Positions 56,498 through 64,000 of a stretch of DNA of 64,000 nucleotides are shown piece after piece. Made by a program: the position numbers and the translations under genes. The notes under the pieces are model-generated. The model worked only from the letters and a program-made list of their open reading frames with translations, was not told the origin of the DNA and did no database searches. The stretch comes from Alteromonas portus. GTDB lineage: Bacteria; Pseudomonadota; Gammaproteobacteria; Enterobacterales; Alteromonadaceae. The DNA lies in the NCBI RefSeq assembly GCF_005117025.1, contig NZ_SWCO01000001.1, positions 186,001 through 250,000 on the forward strand, in the 5' to 3' direction. Positions within the stretch are counted from its first letter, which is position 1; each line of letters opens with the position of its first letter.

Positions 56498-58654
56498 TTA
56501 CCACTTGTAGGTGAATTCTACAAAACCGTTTCTTGGGTTTCCGGGGAAGTGACCTGTGCGCTCAATAAAGCCTGATTCTGCATACTCTTTATCAAATAGG
56601 TTATCTATTCTAAATAGTACGTTGTAGTTGTCTACTTCCCAAGTTATCGACGCATCTGCAATGAAATATGACTTCACCTTCTGACCTGACAGGCTCAGTT
56701 GGTCGTCAACATAGTTTCCACCAAAGGCAAAGGCAAGATCCCACTCAGGTATTTGGTAACGCGTCCAGAAACCAAACTGATTCTGAGGCGCATTAGCGAA
56801 GCGGTCGCCAACACTATTGCTAATACCGCCACCGCCATTATCTGCAGTGATTCTTGCGTCGTTGTAGCCATAAGCTACGCTCAAGATCCAATTTGGTGTT
56901 ATGTCAGTGATAACCTCAACTTCGAATCCGTCACTGGTCACCTCACCCACGGGCGCGACATTATCAATGCCGTCGCCTTCAGGATCTTCGCCGGTAGACT
57001 GAAGGAGATTTTGCCTAGTGATTTGATACACAGCCAATCGCAGTAAGGTGGTTTCATCGAACAACTCTGCATTCACACCACCTTCAATAATATCTCCGGT
57101 AGTTGGTTCAAATGGTCCGCCCGCCTCAATTTGCTGATTACTTACCGACTGTGGTTCGTATGAATCAGCCCATTGACCATAAAGTGAAATATTAGCGTTA
57201 ATTTTATAAATACCACCAACCCTGAAGCTTACGTTTGAATCGTCGAAAATGGCACTAGACGTTTCATCTTCAAACTGGTCGTAGCGTAAACCAGCAACAA
57301 AGGTAAACTGCTCCCAAGCAAGTTCATTCAGTATATAGGCACCGTTTCGCGTCTGCTTGGTTGTGCTCAATGGACTGAATTGCACATTGTAGTTTTCAGG
57401 CTGCGTTATACCGTAGTTAGGGTTAGTAAGCGTTAGTGGAATGATATCTGATTCAAGTGAAGTCCCGCTTAGATAACGAAGAACGAAATCTTGCTGAAAA
57501 GCCGCAGCACCTAAAAGTGCGTCCTCTTTTCCTTTATAAAGGTCAATGCCGAATGCCGTTCTATGGTCTGCACCCAACCACTCACCTGAATATACAAAGT
57601 TGGCGCCAAAGCTAAGTTGCTCCTGTTCGCGTAGTTGATCCCTAAATTCACGGCCAACAAGGTCTATGCTCCCATCTCCATCGCTATCAATAAGAGCACG
57701 TGGCTCATGGTAGTTCTGCTCTTGTTCATTATCTATGTAGCGCAAACGTGTATCGTAGCTGATTGAATCACTCAGCTGTCCCTCTAGAGAAAGTTGAACA
57801 GAGTCAGAACGCAAGTTTAGAAAATCACTGGCTTCATTATGGTTCCAATCTATATCTGTGAGAAAGTTACCACTGTCGTCAACGGGCACGCCGCGCAGTC
57901 GGTTAGCGCCTAAATCTTGTGAGTAATGGGTGTATTGAAGCGTTAGTAGGTGGCCTTGAAGGTCGTATGTATAGCCAGAATCGAAGATAAATACTTCACT
58001 GTCGCTGTTGTCTCGATAAGTATCTTGCTGCTCATAAAAAACACCTGCACGGGCGTTTTGGTCGTCATTAATTGCCCCATTTATTTCTGCTGAGCCTCCA
58101 AAGCGAGCATGCGAACCAGCAATTATTCTAGCGTTGGCGTCGAATTCTGACGTAGGTTTTTTTGTGACGTAGTTGAACAAGCCACCTGGCGCTCCCGGCC
58201 CATAGAGCATGCCGGCAGGGCCCTTTAAAAAGTCGACGCGCTCAATATTAAATAGTTGAGGTACGTTAAATCCTACATAAGGGTCTCCGCGTAAGCCATC
58301 GAAGAAGATTTCCTCTTGCCTGAAACCCCTGGCGGTTACACCGGCATAGCTAAATTGGCTAACGCCAGCAATGTTACGATAAATATCTTTTGCATTGCGT
58401 GCACCCTGATCGCGTATCAAGCTTTCGTTGATTGTAGTGATTTGTTGGGTCGAATTAAGTGGGTCAACACTTAACTTACCTGTAGATGAATTACCATTGC
58501 GATATAGATTGATTGCTCTACTAGTCACTACTACACGCTCTACTTGGTCAGATTTCGCGGGTGATATTTCACGTGTATCCGAAGGAGTTTCAATGTCTTG
58601 TGATAAAGCAGGGGAGGTCAACGAAGCAGCTATTAACGCGGCTAAATATTTCAT
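56498..58654 (-). CDS. TonB-dependent siderophore receptor
   Basis: This 718-residue outer-membrane receptor has a signal peptide (to about 19, ALSQ). An acidic spacer precedes a TonB-box-like VERVVVTSRA, then a plug with TTINESLIRDQGARNAKDIYRNIAGVSQ-type sequence, GVTARGFRQEEIFFDGLRGDPY and VDFLKGPAGMLYGPGAPGGLFNYVTKKP, as in hydroxamate and catecholate receptors (FhuA/FpvA type). The barrel ends with FVEFTYKW. I chose the ATG at 58654 because it starts a proper signal peptide. A Fur-like box at 58721-58739 suggests repression by iron. The ligand is unknown. Confidence 0.9.
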   Translation of the reverse strand: MKYLAALIAASLTSPALSQDIETPSDTREISPAKSDQVERVVVTSRAINLYRNGNSSTGKLSVDPLNSTQQITTINESLIRDQGARNAKDIYRNIAGVSQFSYAGVTARGFRQEEIFFDGLRGDPYVGFNVPQLFNIERVDFLKGPAGMLYGPGAPGGLFNYVTKKPTSEFDANARIIAGSHARFGGSAEINGAINDDQNARAGVFYEQQDTYRDNSDSEVFIFDSGYTYDLQGHLLTLQYTHYSQDLGANRLRGVPVDDSGNFLTDIDWNHNEASDFLNLRSDSVQLSLEGQLSDSISYDTRLRYIDNEQEQNYHEPRALIDSDGDGSIDLVGREFRDQLREQEQLSFGANFVYSGEWLGADHRTAFGIDLYKGKEDALLGAAAFQQDFVLRYLSGTSLESDIIPLTLTNPNYGITQPENYNVQFSPLSTTKQTRNGAYILNELAWEQFTFVAGLRYDQFEDETSSAIFDDSNVSFRVGGIYKINANISLYGQWADSYEPQSVSNQQIEAGGPFEPTTGDIIEGGVNAELFDETTLLRLAVYQITRQNLLQSTGEDPEGDGIDNVAPVGEVTSDGFEVEVITDITPNWILSVAYGYNDARITADNGGGGISNSVGDRFANAPQNQFGFWTRYQIPEWDLAFAFGGNYVDDQLSLSGQKVKSYFIADASITWEVDNYNVLFRIDNLFDKEYAESGFIERTGHFPGNPRNGFVEFTYKW

Positions 58655-59039
58655 TGCAAAAAATCCAAGTGTTGTGTGAAAAAAGGAGCGTGATAAAAAA
58701 GCCAATACTTTAGTATAAATGATAACAGTTTTTATTATCGTTCATCTATAGCTGTATGCCATTTGTCGTGTTGTAATCAATATCAGTAAGCGAGAGTTAT
58801 GGTGTGCAGCAACGCAGATAGATAGGTGTCAATTCGCAAGGTAGTAAATTAGACCAATGTAGATGGAAACTTCATTATTTTGGCGTATGGTTATAGAGTA
58901 GGTTTGATTTACGACAAAGCAATGTAGATCCATTCTGCCTGAGATCTGAGTATAAAATTAACAGATTGGAAAGGTGTGTCGCTGGTGGTAAATCATGACA
59001 CTTACCAAGGAGTTGGACTGAATTGGGCGTAACCGTTTT
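58655..59039. other. 385-bp divergent intergenic region
   Basis: It lies between the siderophore receptor (minus) and the DUF454 gene (plus). It contains the Fur-like box listed separately; otherwise no ORF or clear repeat was seen. Confidence 0.5.
58721..58739 (-). promoter_or_regulatory. Fur-like box upstream of the siderophore receptor
   Basis: GATAACAGTTTTTATTATC matches the 19-bp Fur consensus GATAATGATAATCATTATC at 13 positions, with both outer GATAA/TTATC arms intact. It is 67 bases before the receptor start codon, a usual place for Fur repression. Confidence 0.6.
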
Positions 59040-59408
59040 ATGAAAAAAGTACTGTATTCAACACTGGGGCTGTTTTTAACGCTTCTTGGTATCATAGGCG
59101 CGTTTTTACCTGTAATGCCAACCACGGTATTTTTGATAGGAGCGCTTTTTTGTTTTACCAAATCTTCACCGCGCCTTGAGAACTGGTTACTTCACCATCC
59201 CAAATACGGTCCTAGTCTTGTTGCGTGGCGCAAACACGGTGCAATATCGAAAAAGGTGAAATGCATAGCGTGCTGCAGCATGTTAGTAAGCTTTATTCTT
59301 GTTTGCCTTTTTGCGTCAATGCCCATTCCCGCTTACTTAGGCATAGGTCTATTTATGGGAATAGGCGCATACTTTGTTGTTACGCGCCCCAGTATTCCTG
59401 CCGTATAA
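59040..59408 (+). CDS. DUF454 (YbaN-like) inner-membrane protein
   Basis: This 122-residue protein has three or four membrane helices: VLYSTLGLFLTLLGIIGAFLPVMPTTVFLIGALFCF, then ACCSMLVSFILVCLFASMP and YLGIGLFMGIGAYFVV. The motif PVMPTTVFLI...CFTKSSPRLENWLLHH is the DUF454 family hallmark (E. coli YbaN). Function unknown. It stands alone between two TonB-dependent receptor loci. Confidence 0.85.
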   Translation: MKKVLYSTLGLFLTLLGIIGAFLPVMPTTVFLIGALFCFTKSSPRLENWLLHHPKYGPSLVAWRKHGAISKKVKCIACCSMLVSFILVCLFASMPIPAYLGIGLFMGIGAYFVVTRPSIPAV

Positions 59409-59763
59409 TTTCTCTATGTTAATTTACTTACCTTCGGCAGTAGCGCACAGCTTATTCAAACTGCAACGCCTGCGAAGTTTTCTATGTTTCCCGACAAGAT
59501 TTCGGGCGGTATAGAAAAGTGTCCTAAGTGGTTTAGCTGAGTGCCGGTTTCGCGCTCAAAATGTTTGCAATTTATACATGCGGATAAACGAAGCCTATAA
59601 AAAGAACTTTGGAATTAAAAAGGGTATACGCCAGTAAAAGAATACCAGCGAATATAAAGGGGGATTCTTTGAACGTATGATTTCACAAGGCGAATTTGTG
59701 TGAGCTTAATGGCAGACTATGATGTAATGGACGTCCTACATACAATGGATTTTATGGACGGTC
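59409..59763. other. 355-bp region upstream of the histidine-rich receptor gene
   Basis: It holds a hairpin at 59478-59518 (TTTTCTAT / ATAGAAAA outside, CCCGA / TCGGG inside). A short ORF from 59709 runs into the receptor gene in another frame. No Fur or Zur box was recognised. Confidence 0.5.
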
Positions 59764-61776
59764 ATGCCAGCGACATTTTTCAGACCCTCGCTTTACCTCT
59801 TAGCGTTAACTGCATTTTATTCTTCCTCTTCTGTGTTACACGCCCATGAAGACAAACATAGCGAACACGATGCTCACGAGGAAAAAAGCGTCGAAAAGAT
59901 AGTAGTTCAGGCTACCCGTTCAGGCCGTATTGCAGACGACCAACCTGTTCGCGTTGAGTTGATTAACAGAGAAGAAATTCAAGAAAAAGCCGCGATGCGA
60001 CCAGGTAACATTTCAATGCTGGTTGCCGAGACTGGCGGTGTCAGAATGCAAACCACATCACCTGCCTTAGGCAGTGCCAACATTCGCCTTCAAGGCCTCT
60101 ATGGTCGTTATACTCAGCTTCTTTCTGATGGGTTACCTCTTTACGGTAACCAGTCCGCATCAATAGGCTTACTTCAAATTCCCCCTACAGATTTAGGTCG
60201 GGTTGAAATTATCAAAGGTTCTGCATCATCACTTTACGGTGGCTCAGCGCTTGGTGGTGTTATCAACCTTGTCTCTCGTCGCCCGAAAGATGAGTTTGAA
60301 GGCGAAGCGTTGGTGAATTTCACTACTCGTGACGGGCAAGATTTCACAACCTATATGGCCACGCCTTTTAGCGACAGCGTAAGCGGCTCAGTAACAGCAG
60401 GCGCGCATCATCAAAGTGAGAAAGATCTCGATGACGACGGCTGGGCCGATTTAGCGGGTTATGAGCGCTACACGGTGAGACCGCGTATTTTCTGGGAAGG
60501 AGATGAGGGCGAGCGCCTTTATTTCACAACTGGTTATATGACGGAAAACCGCCAAGGTGGCACCGTAAGCGACGCAACTGTAGGAGCCGGAGAAAATGCC
60601 GTCTCTTTTATTCGTGGGCTAGAGTCAGAGCGCATTGACAGTGGTCTTGTGTTCGAAAAGCCCCTTGGCGATACACTTACCCTTAATTCACGCTTTTCAG
60701 CAATGTCGCAAGAACATACGCATCAGTTCGGCAATGAGTTATCAGGCTTAGAAAGTGATCAACACGAAAGTTACCTCGCTGAAACTAGTTTGGCTGGGTA
60801 CACGGAAAAGAGTGATTGGTTGGTGGGAGTTGCCTATCAATCTAATATTTACGAGTCGGATACGTTTGCGTCTTTTGATTACAGCTACGAGGTTCCGGGT
60901 ATCTTCACCCAGGTGGATTATCAAATAAGCGATGAATTCACAACATCAGCGAGTGCGAGGCTAGACGATCACAGTGAATACGGTACTCAATTTAGCCCAC
61001 GAGTATCGTTTTTATATCGCCCTGGTGATGTCACCATAAGAGGTTCTTATGGAGAGGGCTATTTCGCCCCTACGCCGTTTGTTGAGGAAATTGAGGCGGC
61101 AGGGTTATCACGCTTACTTCCTGTAGAAGGGCTAAAAGAAGAGCAGGCGCAAACCGCATCTTTAGATATTACTTATCGTTTTGATGATATTGAAACCAGT
61201 CTTACCCTATTCGGCTCTAACGTTGATAACGTGACTCGCTTAGAAACTGTAGAAACGAGCGACGGGACACCGCCTACAAACGTACGCTTAGTAAACGCAG
61301 AAGGTGAATCGAAAATTAGAGGTTCTGAAGTTTTACTTCGCTATTATTGGGAAGACCTGAAGCTCACAGCGAGCTACCTATACTTAGACGCCACAGAAGA
61401 AGTTCCCAATGCTAGCGGTAGGCGAGAGCTCGCACTAACCCCACAGCATTCTGCTGGCTTTGTCGCAATGTGGGAGCAGCACGGCAAGTTTATGCTAGGT
61501 TTTGAGGCGTACTATACTGGCGTTCAGCGAGTAGACGACAATCCATACATTACCCATACCAAGCCTTATTGGCATTTAGGCTTGCTAGGGCAAATAACGA
61601 GGGGCCGCTACAGCTGGTTTTTAAATTTAGAAAACCTTCTTGATGTTCAACAAACCGACGAGCATCCATTATTATTACAGTCACAGGCACCAAGTGGACG
61701 TTGGACAACCGACATTTGGTCACGCAACGATGGCTTTATTGCCAATGCAGGTGTGCGCATTAAATTTGGTGGATAG
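59764..61776 (+). CDS. TonB-dependent receptor with histidine-rich N-terminus, possibly for a metal or metal complex
   Basis: This 670-residue outer-membrane receptor has a signal peptide (to about 26) directly followed by a His/Glu/Asp-rich stretch, HAHEDKHSEHDAHEEKS (about 27-43). A TonB-box-like EKIVVQATRS comes next, then a plug with NIRLQGLYGRYTQLLSDGLPLYG and IIKGSASSLYGGSALGGVINLVSRRP, and a barrel ending in VRIKFGG. A His-rich N-terminus next to the plug is seen in receptors for zinc, copper or nickel; the metal here is inference. No canonical metalloregulator box was found upstream. The RBS before the ATG is weak (GGAC). Confidence 0.85.
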   Translation: MPATFFRPSLYLLALTAFYSSSSVLHAHEDKHSEHDAHEEKSVEKIVVQATRSGRIADDQPVRVELINREEIQEKAAMRPGNISMLVAETGGVRMQTTSPALGSANIRLQGLYGRYTQLLSDGLPLYGNQSASIGLLQIPPTDLGRVEIIKGSASSLYGGSALGGVINLVSRRPKDEFEGEALVNFTTRDGQDFTTYMATPFSDSVSGSVTAGAHHQSEKDLDDDGWADLAGYERYTVRPRIFWEGDEGERLYFTTGYMTENRQGGTVSDATVGAGENAVSFIRGLESERIDSGLVFEKPLGDTLTLNSRFSAMSQEHTHQFGNELSGLESDQHESYLAETSLAGYTEKSDWLVGVAYQSNIYESDTFASFDYSYEVPGIFTQVDYQISDEFTTSASARLDDHSEYGTQFSPRVSFLYRPGDVTIRGSYGEGYFAPTPFVEEIEAAGLSRLLPVEGLKEEQAQTASLDITYRFDDIETSLTLFGSNVDNVTRLETVETSDGTPPTNVRLVNAEGESKIRGSEVLLRYYWEDLKLTASYLYLDATEEVPNASGRRELALTPQHSAGFVAMWEQHGKFMLGFEAYYTGVQRVDDNPYITHTKPYWHLGLLGQITRGRYSWFLNLENLLDVQQTDEHPLLLQSQAPSGRWTTDIWSRNDGFIANAGVRIKFGG

Positions 61777-61880
61777 GAAGTAAACAAGACGCTGGCAGTC
61801 GGTAAAGATTGCAGAAAAAGCGACAAAGCCAAGCCTCTAAAGCGGCATTGATTAAGCAGCATTAATTAAATGGCTTGGGT

Positions 61881-61923
61881 TAAGTGAAGGTGGAAAGTTA
61901 ATGACAACGTCCACCTTAACTTA
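61881..61923. terminator. Hairpin between convergent genes
   Basis: TAAGT-G-AAGGTGGA pairs with TCCACCTT-A-ACTTA (13 of 14 pairs), 15-nt loop. There is no T run, so it may stop transcription only weakly, or protect mRNA ends from both sides. Confidence 0.4.
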
Positions 61924-61940
61924 TCAAGCTGCTATGTAAA

Positions 61941-62591
61941 CTAAGCTTTAGAGTCTAGCTTTTCTTGAAGCGCAGCAATCTCTTCTCTGCGTTTTTTATC
62001 TGCTAGTGGGCGATTGGCTTTTTCAGGCGCGTTTTGAGCGCGAGTTAAAAAGGCTTGTGCTTCTTTGTATTCACCTTCATCGAAAAGGTACTCTGCATAG
62101 AAAAAGTTCTGGTCCATACCATGCGGACTGATTTCTAGTGCGCGCTTAAACAGTTTTTCAGCTTTCTTGTCACTACCGAAGCTGACAGGCCAGCCAGGCA
62201 CTTTATGATAGAGCGCAGCTAAAACGGTTAACGCCGTGCCGTCTAGCACCGTTTCTTCTTTTTCAATGGCGCGTTCTAAATTTTCCTTCGCACTTTCAGC
62301 AAAGTCTAGGGCACCTAAACCACCTTTTGCACTAGCGGTGCTGGATTGAGAGATAGCCAGCCAGGTCAAAGCCTCAGCACTATTATCTGTCTGATTAGCT
62401 AGCGTTTTTGCTTGCTCAATAAGTTCTGAGAACGCATTAAGTTGCGCGTCGCCCTCTAATTGATAGTTGACGGTCGCCCACTGTTGTTGAAGCTTAAGTA
62501 GTTCGTCGGGTGAGGCCGCTACTGGAGCGATAAGTGCCGCTGATGCTAATCCTGCGATAATAAGGGAGGAAAGTTGTTTTTTTATTGTCAT
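61941..62591 (-). CDS. Periplasmic TPR protein
   Basis: This 216-residue protein has a signal peptide (to about 26, PVAAS) and helical repeats with TPR character, clearest at about 140-190 (KKAEKLFKRALEISPHGMDQNFFYAEYLFDEGEYKEAQAFL). The middle segment (SAKENLERAI, LAALYHKVPGWPVSFGSDKKAEKLF) resembles periplasmic TatT/TPR proteins. Function unknown. It is convergent with the histidine-rich receptor gene and separate from rplM. Confidence 0.75.
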   Translation of the reverse strand: MTIKKQLSSLIIAGLASAALIAPVAASPDELLKLQQQWATVNYQLEGDAQLNAFSELIEQAKTLANQTDNSAEALTWLAISQSSTASAKGGLGALDFAESAKENLERAIEKEETVLDGTALTVLAALYHKVPGWPVSFGSDKKAEKLFKRALEISPHGMDQNFFYAEYLFDEGEYKEAQAFLTRAQNAPEKANRPLADKKRREEIAALQEKLDSKA

Positions 62592-62920
62592 GAAAATCCC
62601 AGATAAAAGAGTTTAATTAAATAAAGAGTATGACCATTTGAGCGTGGCCACTACATGTAAAGAAAGGCTGCATTTAATACTGACGTTAATTCAACTCATT
62701 GAGGCCAGCCCCGATTTGCTTGCACCGTTTCTTAGAGGGAAGGGCATTACTGATTGGCATGTCCGTTAGTGCGAGCTGCATAAAAATCGAAGCTAAAAAG
62801 TGAGTTCTTTTCATTTGAGTTATTAGAAGAATTGAATGAAGCGGAGGTACAGTACCTTAACTCAGTTTCTATGTCATCGGCAGATGATGGAATTTTATCC
62901 ATATTTTTTGTTCTTAGGGG

Positions 62921-62948
62921 TTCGCATTTCCTTCAATTCCTGTATAAT
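62921..62948 (+). promoter_or_regulatory. rplM promoter
   Basis: A consensus -10 TATAAT at 62943-62948 preceded by TG, with a weak -35 near 62921 (TTCGCA). The GC-rich discriminator GCGCCC after the -10 is typical of promoters shut down by ppGpp. Confidence 0.6.
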
Positions 62949-62959
62949 TCGCGCCCTGC

Positions 62960-63085
62960 CCAGTTACGCCCACCTTTGGGAAGGTGGAAGAATCAGCCGG
63001 CTCGAAGGGGTCATTGTGTTGATTTTAAGGTGATTTCTGGTGTTCAGAAATCAGTAACGACGATATTATTCGGGTGAATTTGAAA
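62960..63085 (+). promoter_or_regulatory. Structured rplM leader (possible L13 autoregulation site)
   Basis: The leader of about 130 bases forms two clean hairpins: CCACCTT-TGGG-AAGGTGG (62970-62987) and GATTTCTG-GTGTT-CAGAAATC (63032-63052). E. coli L13 is known to repress its own mRNA. Whether this leader binds L13 is inference from position. Confidence 0.5.
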
Positions 63086-63514
63086 ATGAAAACTTTTGTT
63101 GCTAAGCCAGAAACGGTACAACGTGACTGGTATGTGGTAGACGCCACAGACAAAACTCTAGGCCGTTTGGCTTCTGAAATCGCACTACGCCTTCGTGGTA
63201 AGCACAAGCCAGAGTACACACCTCACGTGGACACTGGTGATTACATCGTAGTAATCAATGCTGAGAAAGTTGCGGTAACAGGCCGTAAAGCGCAAGACAA
63301 AATGTACTATGCGCACTCTGGTTACCCAGGTGGTCTTAAAGAGACAAACTTTGAAAAACTAATTGCTCACAAACCAGAAATGGTTATTGAAAAAGCAGTT
63401 AAAGGCATGTTGCCAAAAGGCCCTCTAGGTCGCGCAATGTTCCGTAAAATGAAAGTTTACGCAGGTGCAGAGCACAAGCACACCGCACAGCAACCACAAG
63501 TTTTGGACATTTAA
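63086..63514 (+). CDS. rplM: 50S ribosomal protein L13
   Basis: This 142-residue early-assembly protein of the large subunit is the normal length. It starts [20 protein letters not shown] and ends QQPQVLDI, with [16 protein letters not shown] in between. The ATG at 63086 is chosen to match the family start; GTG and TTG codons just upstream would add four residues. It is followed by rpsI after 12 bases. Confidence 0.97.
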   Translation: MKTFVAKPETVQRDWYVVDATDKTLGRLASEIALRLRGKHKPEYTPHVDTGDYIVVINAEKVAVTGRKAQDKMYYAHSGYPGGLKETNFEKLIAHKPEMVIEKAVKGMLPKGPLGRAMFRKMKVYAGAEHKHTAQQPQVLDI

Positions 63515-63526
63515 GGAGCTATTAAC

Positions 63527-63919
63527 ATGGCAGATACTCAATACTACGGCACAGGCCGCCGCAAAAGTTCTACTGCTCGTGTGTTCCTACGTCCAGGCAC
63601 AGGTAGCATTAAAGTAAACCAACGCGCTCTTGACGAGTACTTTGGTCGTGAAACAGAGTGCATGGTTGTTCGTCAGCCACTTGAACTTGTTGAAATGACT
63701 GAAAAGTTTGACGTATACATCACTGTTAAAGGTGGTGGTTCTAACGGTCAAGCGGGTGCAATCCGTCACGGTCTTACTCGTGCTCTTATGGAGTATGATG
63801 AAGCACTACGTCCAGCACTTCGTAAAGCTGGCTTCGTTACTCGTGACGCACGTCGCGTTGAACGTAAGAAAGTTGGTCTACACAAAGCGCGTAAGCGTCC
63901 ACAATTCTCAAAGCGTTAA
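63527..63919 (+). CDS. rpsI: 30S ribosomal protein S9
   Basis: This 130-residue small-subunit protein reaches the P site with its C-terminal tail (QFSKR). Family motifs: [35 protein letters not shown] and [19 protein letters not shown]. It starts after GGAGC and is co-transcribed with rplM. Confidence 0.97.
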   Translation: MADTQYYGTGRRKSSTARVFLRPGTGSIKVNQRALDEYFGRETECMVVRQPLELVEMTEKFDVYITVKGGGSNGQAGAIRHGLTRALMEYDEALRPALRKAGFVTRDARRVERKKVGLHKARKRPQFSKR

Positions 63920-63940
63920 TTTTTACGTTTTTTGTATTGC

Positions 63941-63967
63941 AAAAACCCGGCTTATGCCGGGTTTTTT
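63941..63967 (+). terminator. Terminator after rpsI
   Basis: AAAAACCCGGC / GCCGGGTTTTT with a 4-nt loop (TTAT) and a T run. Confidence 0.9.
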
Positions 63968-64000
63968 ATTGCTTTTTCTCTATTACAAGTTGTCTGCGTC

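Larger units (their letters stand above)
62592..63085. other. 494-bp divergent region with the rplM promoter and leader
   Basis: The first part (62592-62900) should hold the promoter of the TPR gene. The second part carries the rplM promoter and a structured leader, listed separately. The short ORFs here are not convincing. Confidence 0.6.

Noticed and set aside
62836-63077. Overlapping short ORFs before rplM
   Set aside because: They span the rplM promoter and leader hairpins, overlap each other in two frames and lack protein-like features.

Overview
The window reads as chromosomal DNA of a marine gammaproteobacterium of the Alteromonadales, most likely Alteromonas or a close relative. I infer this from recognised proteins, moderate GC, the TonB2/TtpC-type energy-transducing cluster, and conserved gammaproteobacterial blocks (lptD-surA-pdxA-rsmA-apaG-apaH with divergent djlA; xerD-dsbC-recJ; recO-pdxJ-acpS; rlmD-relA-mazG; rplM-rpsI). 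No database search was run. I saw no CRISPR array, prophage, insertion sequence, rRNA or tRNA gene.

Layout. 1-11957: the 3' part of a very large protein built of about 430-residue tandem modules, a large TonB-dependent receptor, then a six-gene DUF3450/TtpC/ExbB/ExbD/TonB/TPR operon. Together they look like an outer-membrane transporter with a dedicated surface or periplasmic partner and its own inner-membrane motor. 12092-17614 (minus): a FIST sensor, a hybrid histidine kinase and an HD-GYP response regulator in one overlapping operon, resembling NosP/NahK-type signalling that ends in cyclic-di-GMP turnover. 17762-21280: a FadD-type acyl-CoA ligase, a small membrane protein and a periplasmic PQQ-type sugar dehydrogenase. 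21682-31545: two AcnB-family aconitases, one long and divergent, one canonical. They flank a block of exported proteins: a nucleosidase, an esterase with TPRs, a small lipoprotein and an ATP-dependent DNA ligase of the LigE type. A cluster of 13-bp REP-like repeats lies beside the divergent aconitase.

31618-35578: a DUF192 protein, aspartokinase III and a chemoreceptor. 35860-42496 (minus): LPS assembly and OMP folding (lptD, surA), PLP synthesis (pdxA), rRNA methylation (rsmA) and apaG/apaH. 42991-47889: djlA, xerD, dsbC and recJ. 47968-55016: a small unknown gene, recO, pdxJ, acpS, rlmD, relA and mazG, covering repair, PLP and lipid cofactor synthesis, 23S methylation and the stringent response. 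55108-58654 (minus): a PepSY membrane protein and a siderophore-type receptor with a Fur-like box. 59040-62591: a DUF454 protein, a histidine-rich TonB-dependent receptor and a TPR protein. 63086-63919: ribosomal proteins L13 and S9 behind a structured leader.

The best candidate for an under-described system is the first 12 kb: a tandem-module beta-helix-like protein next to a TonB-dependent receptor and a complete DUF3450/TtpC motor. The next best is the FIST-kinase-HD-GYP operon.
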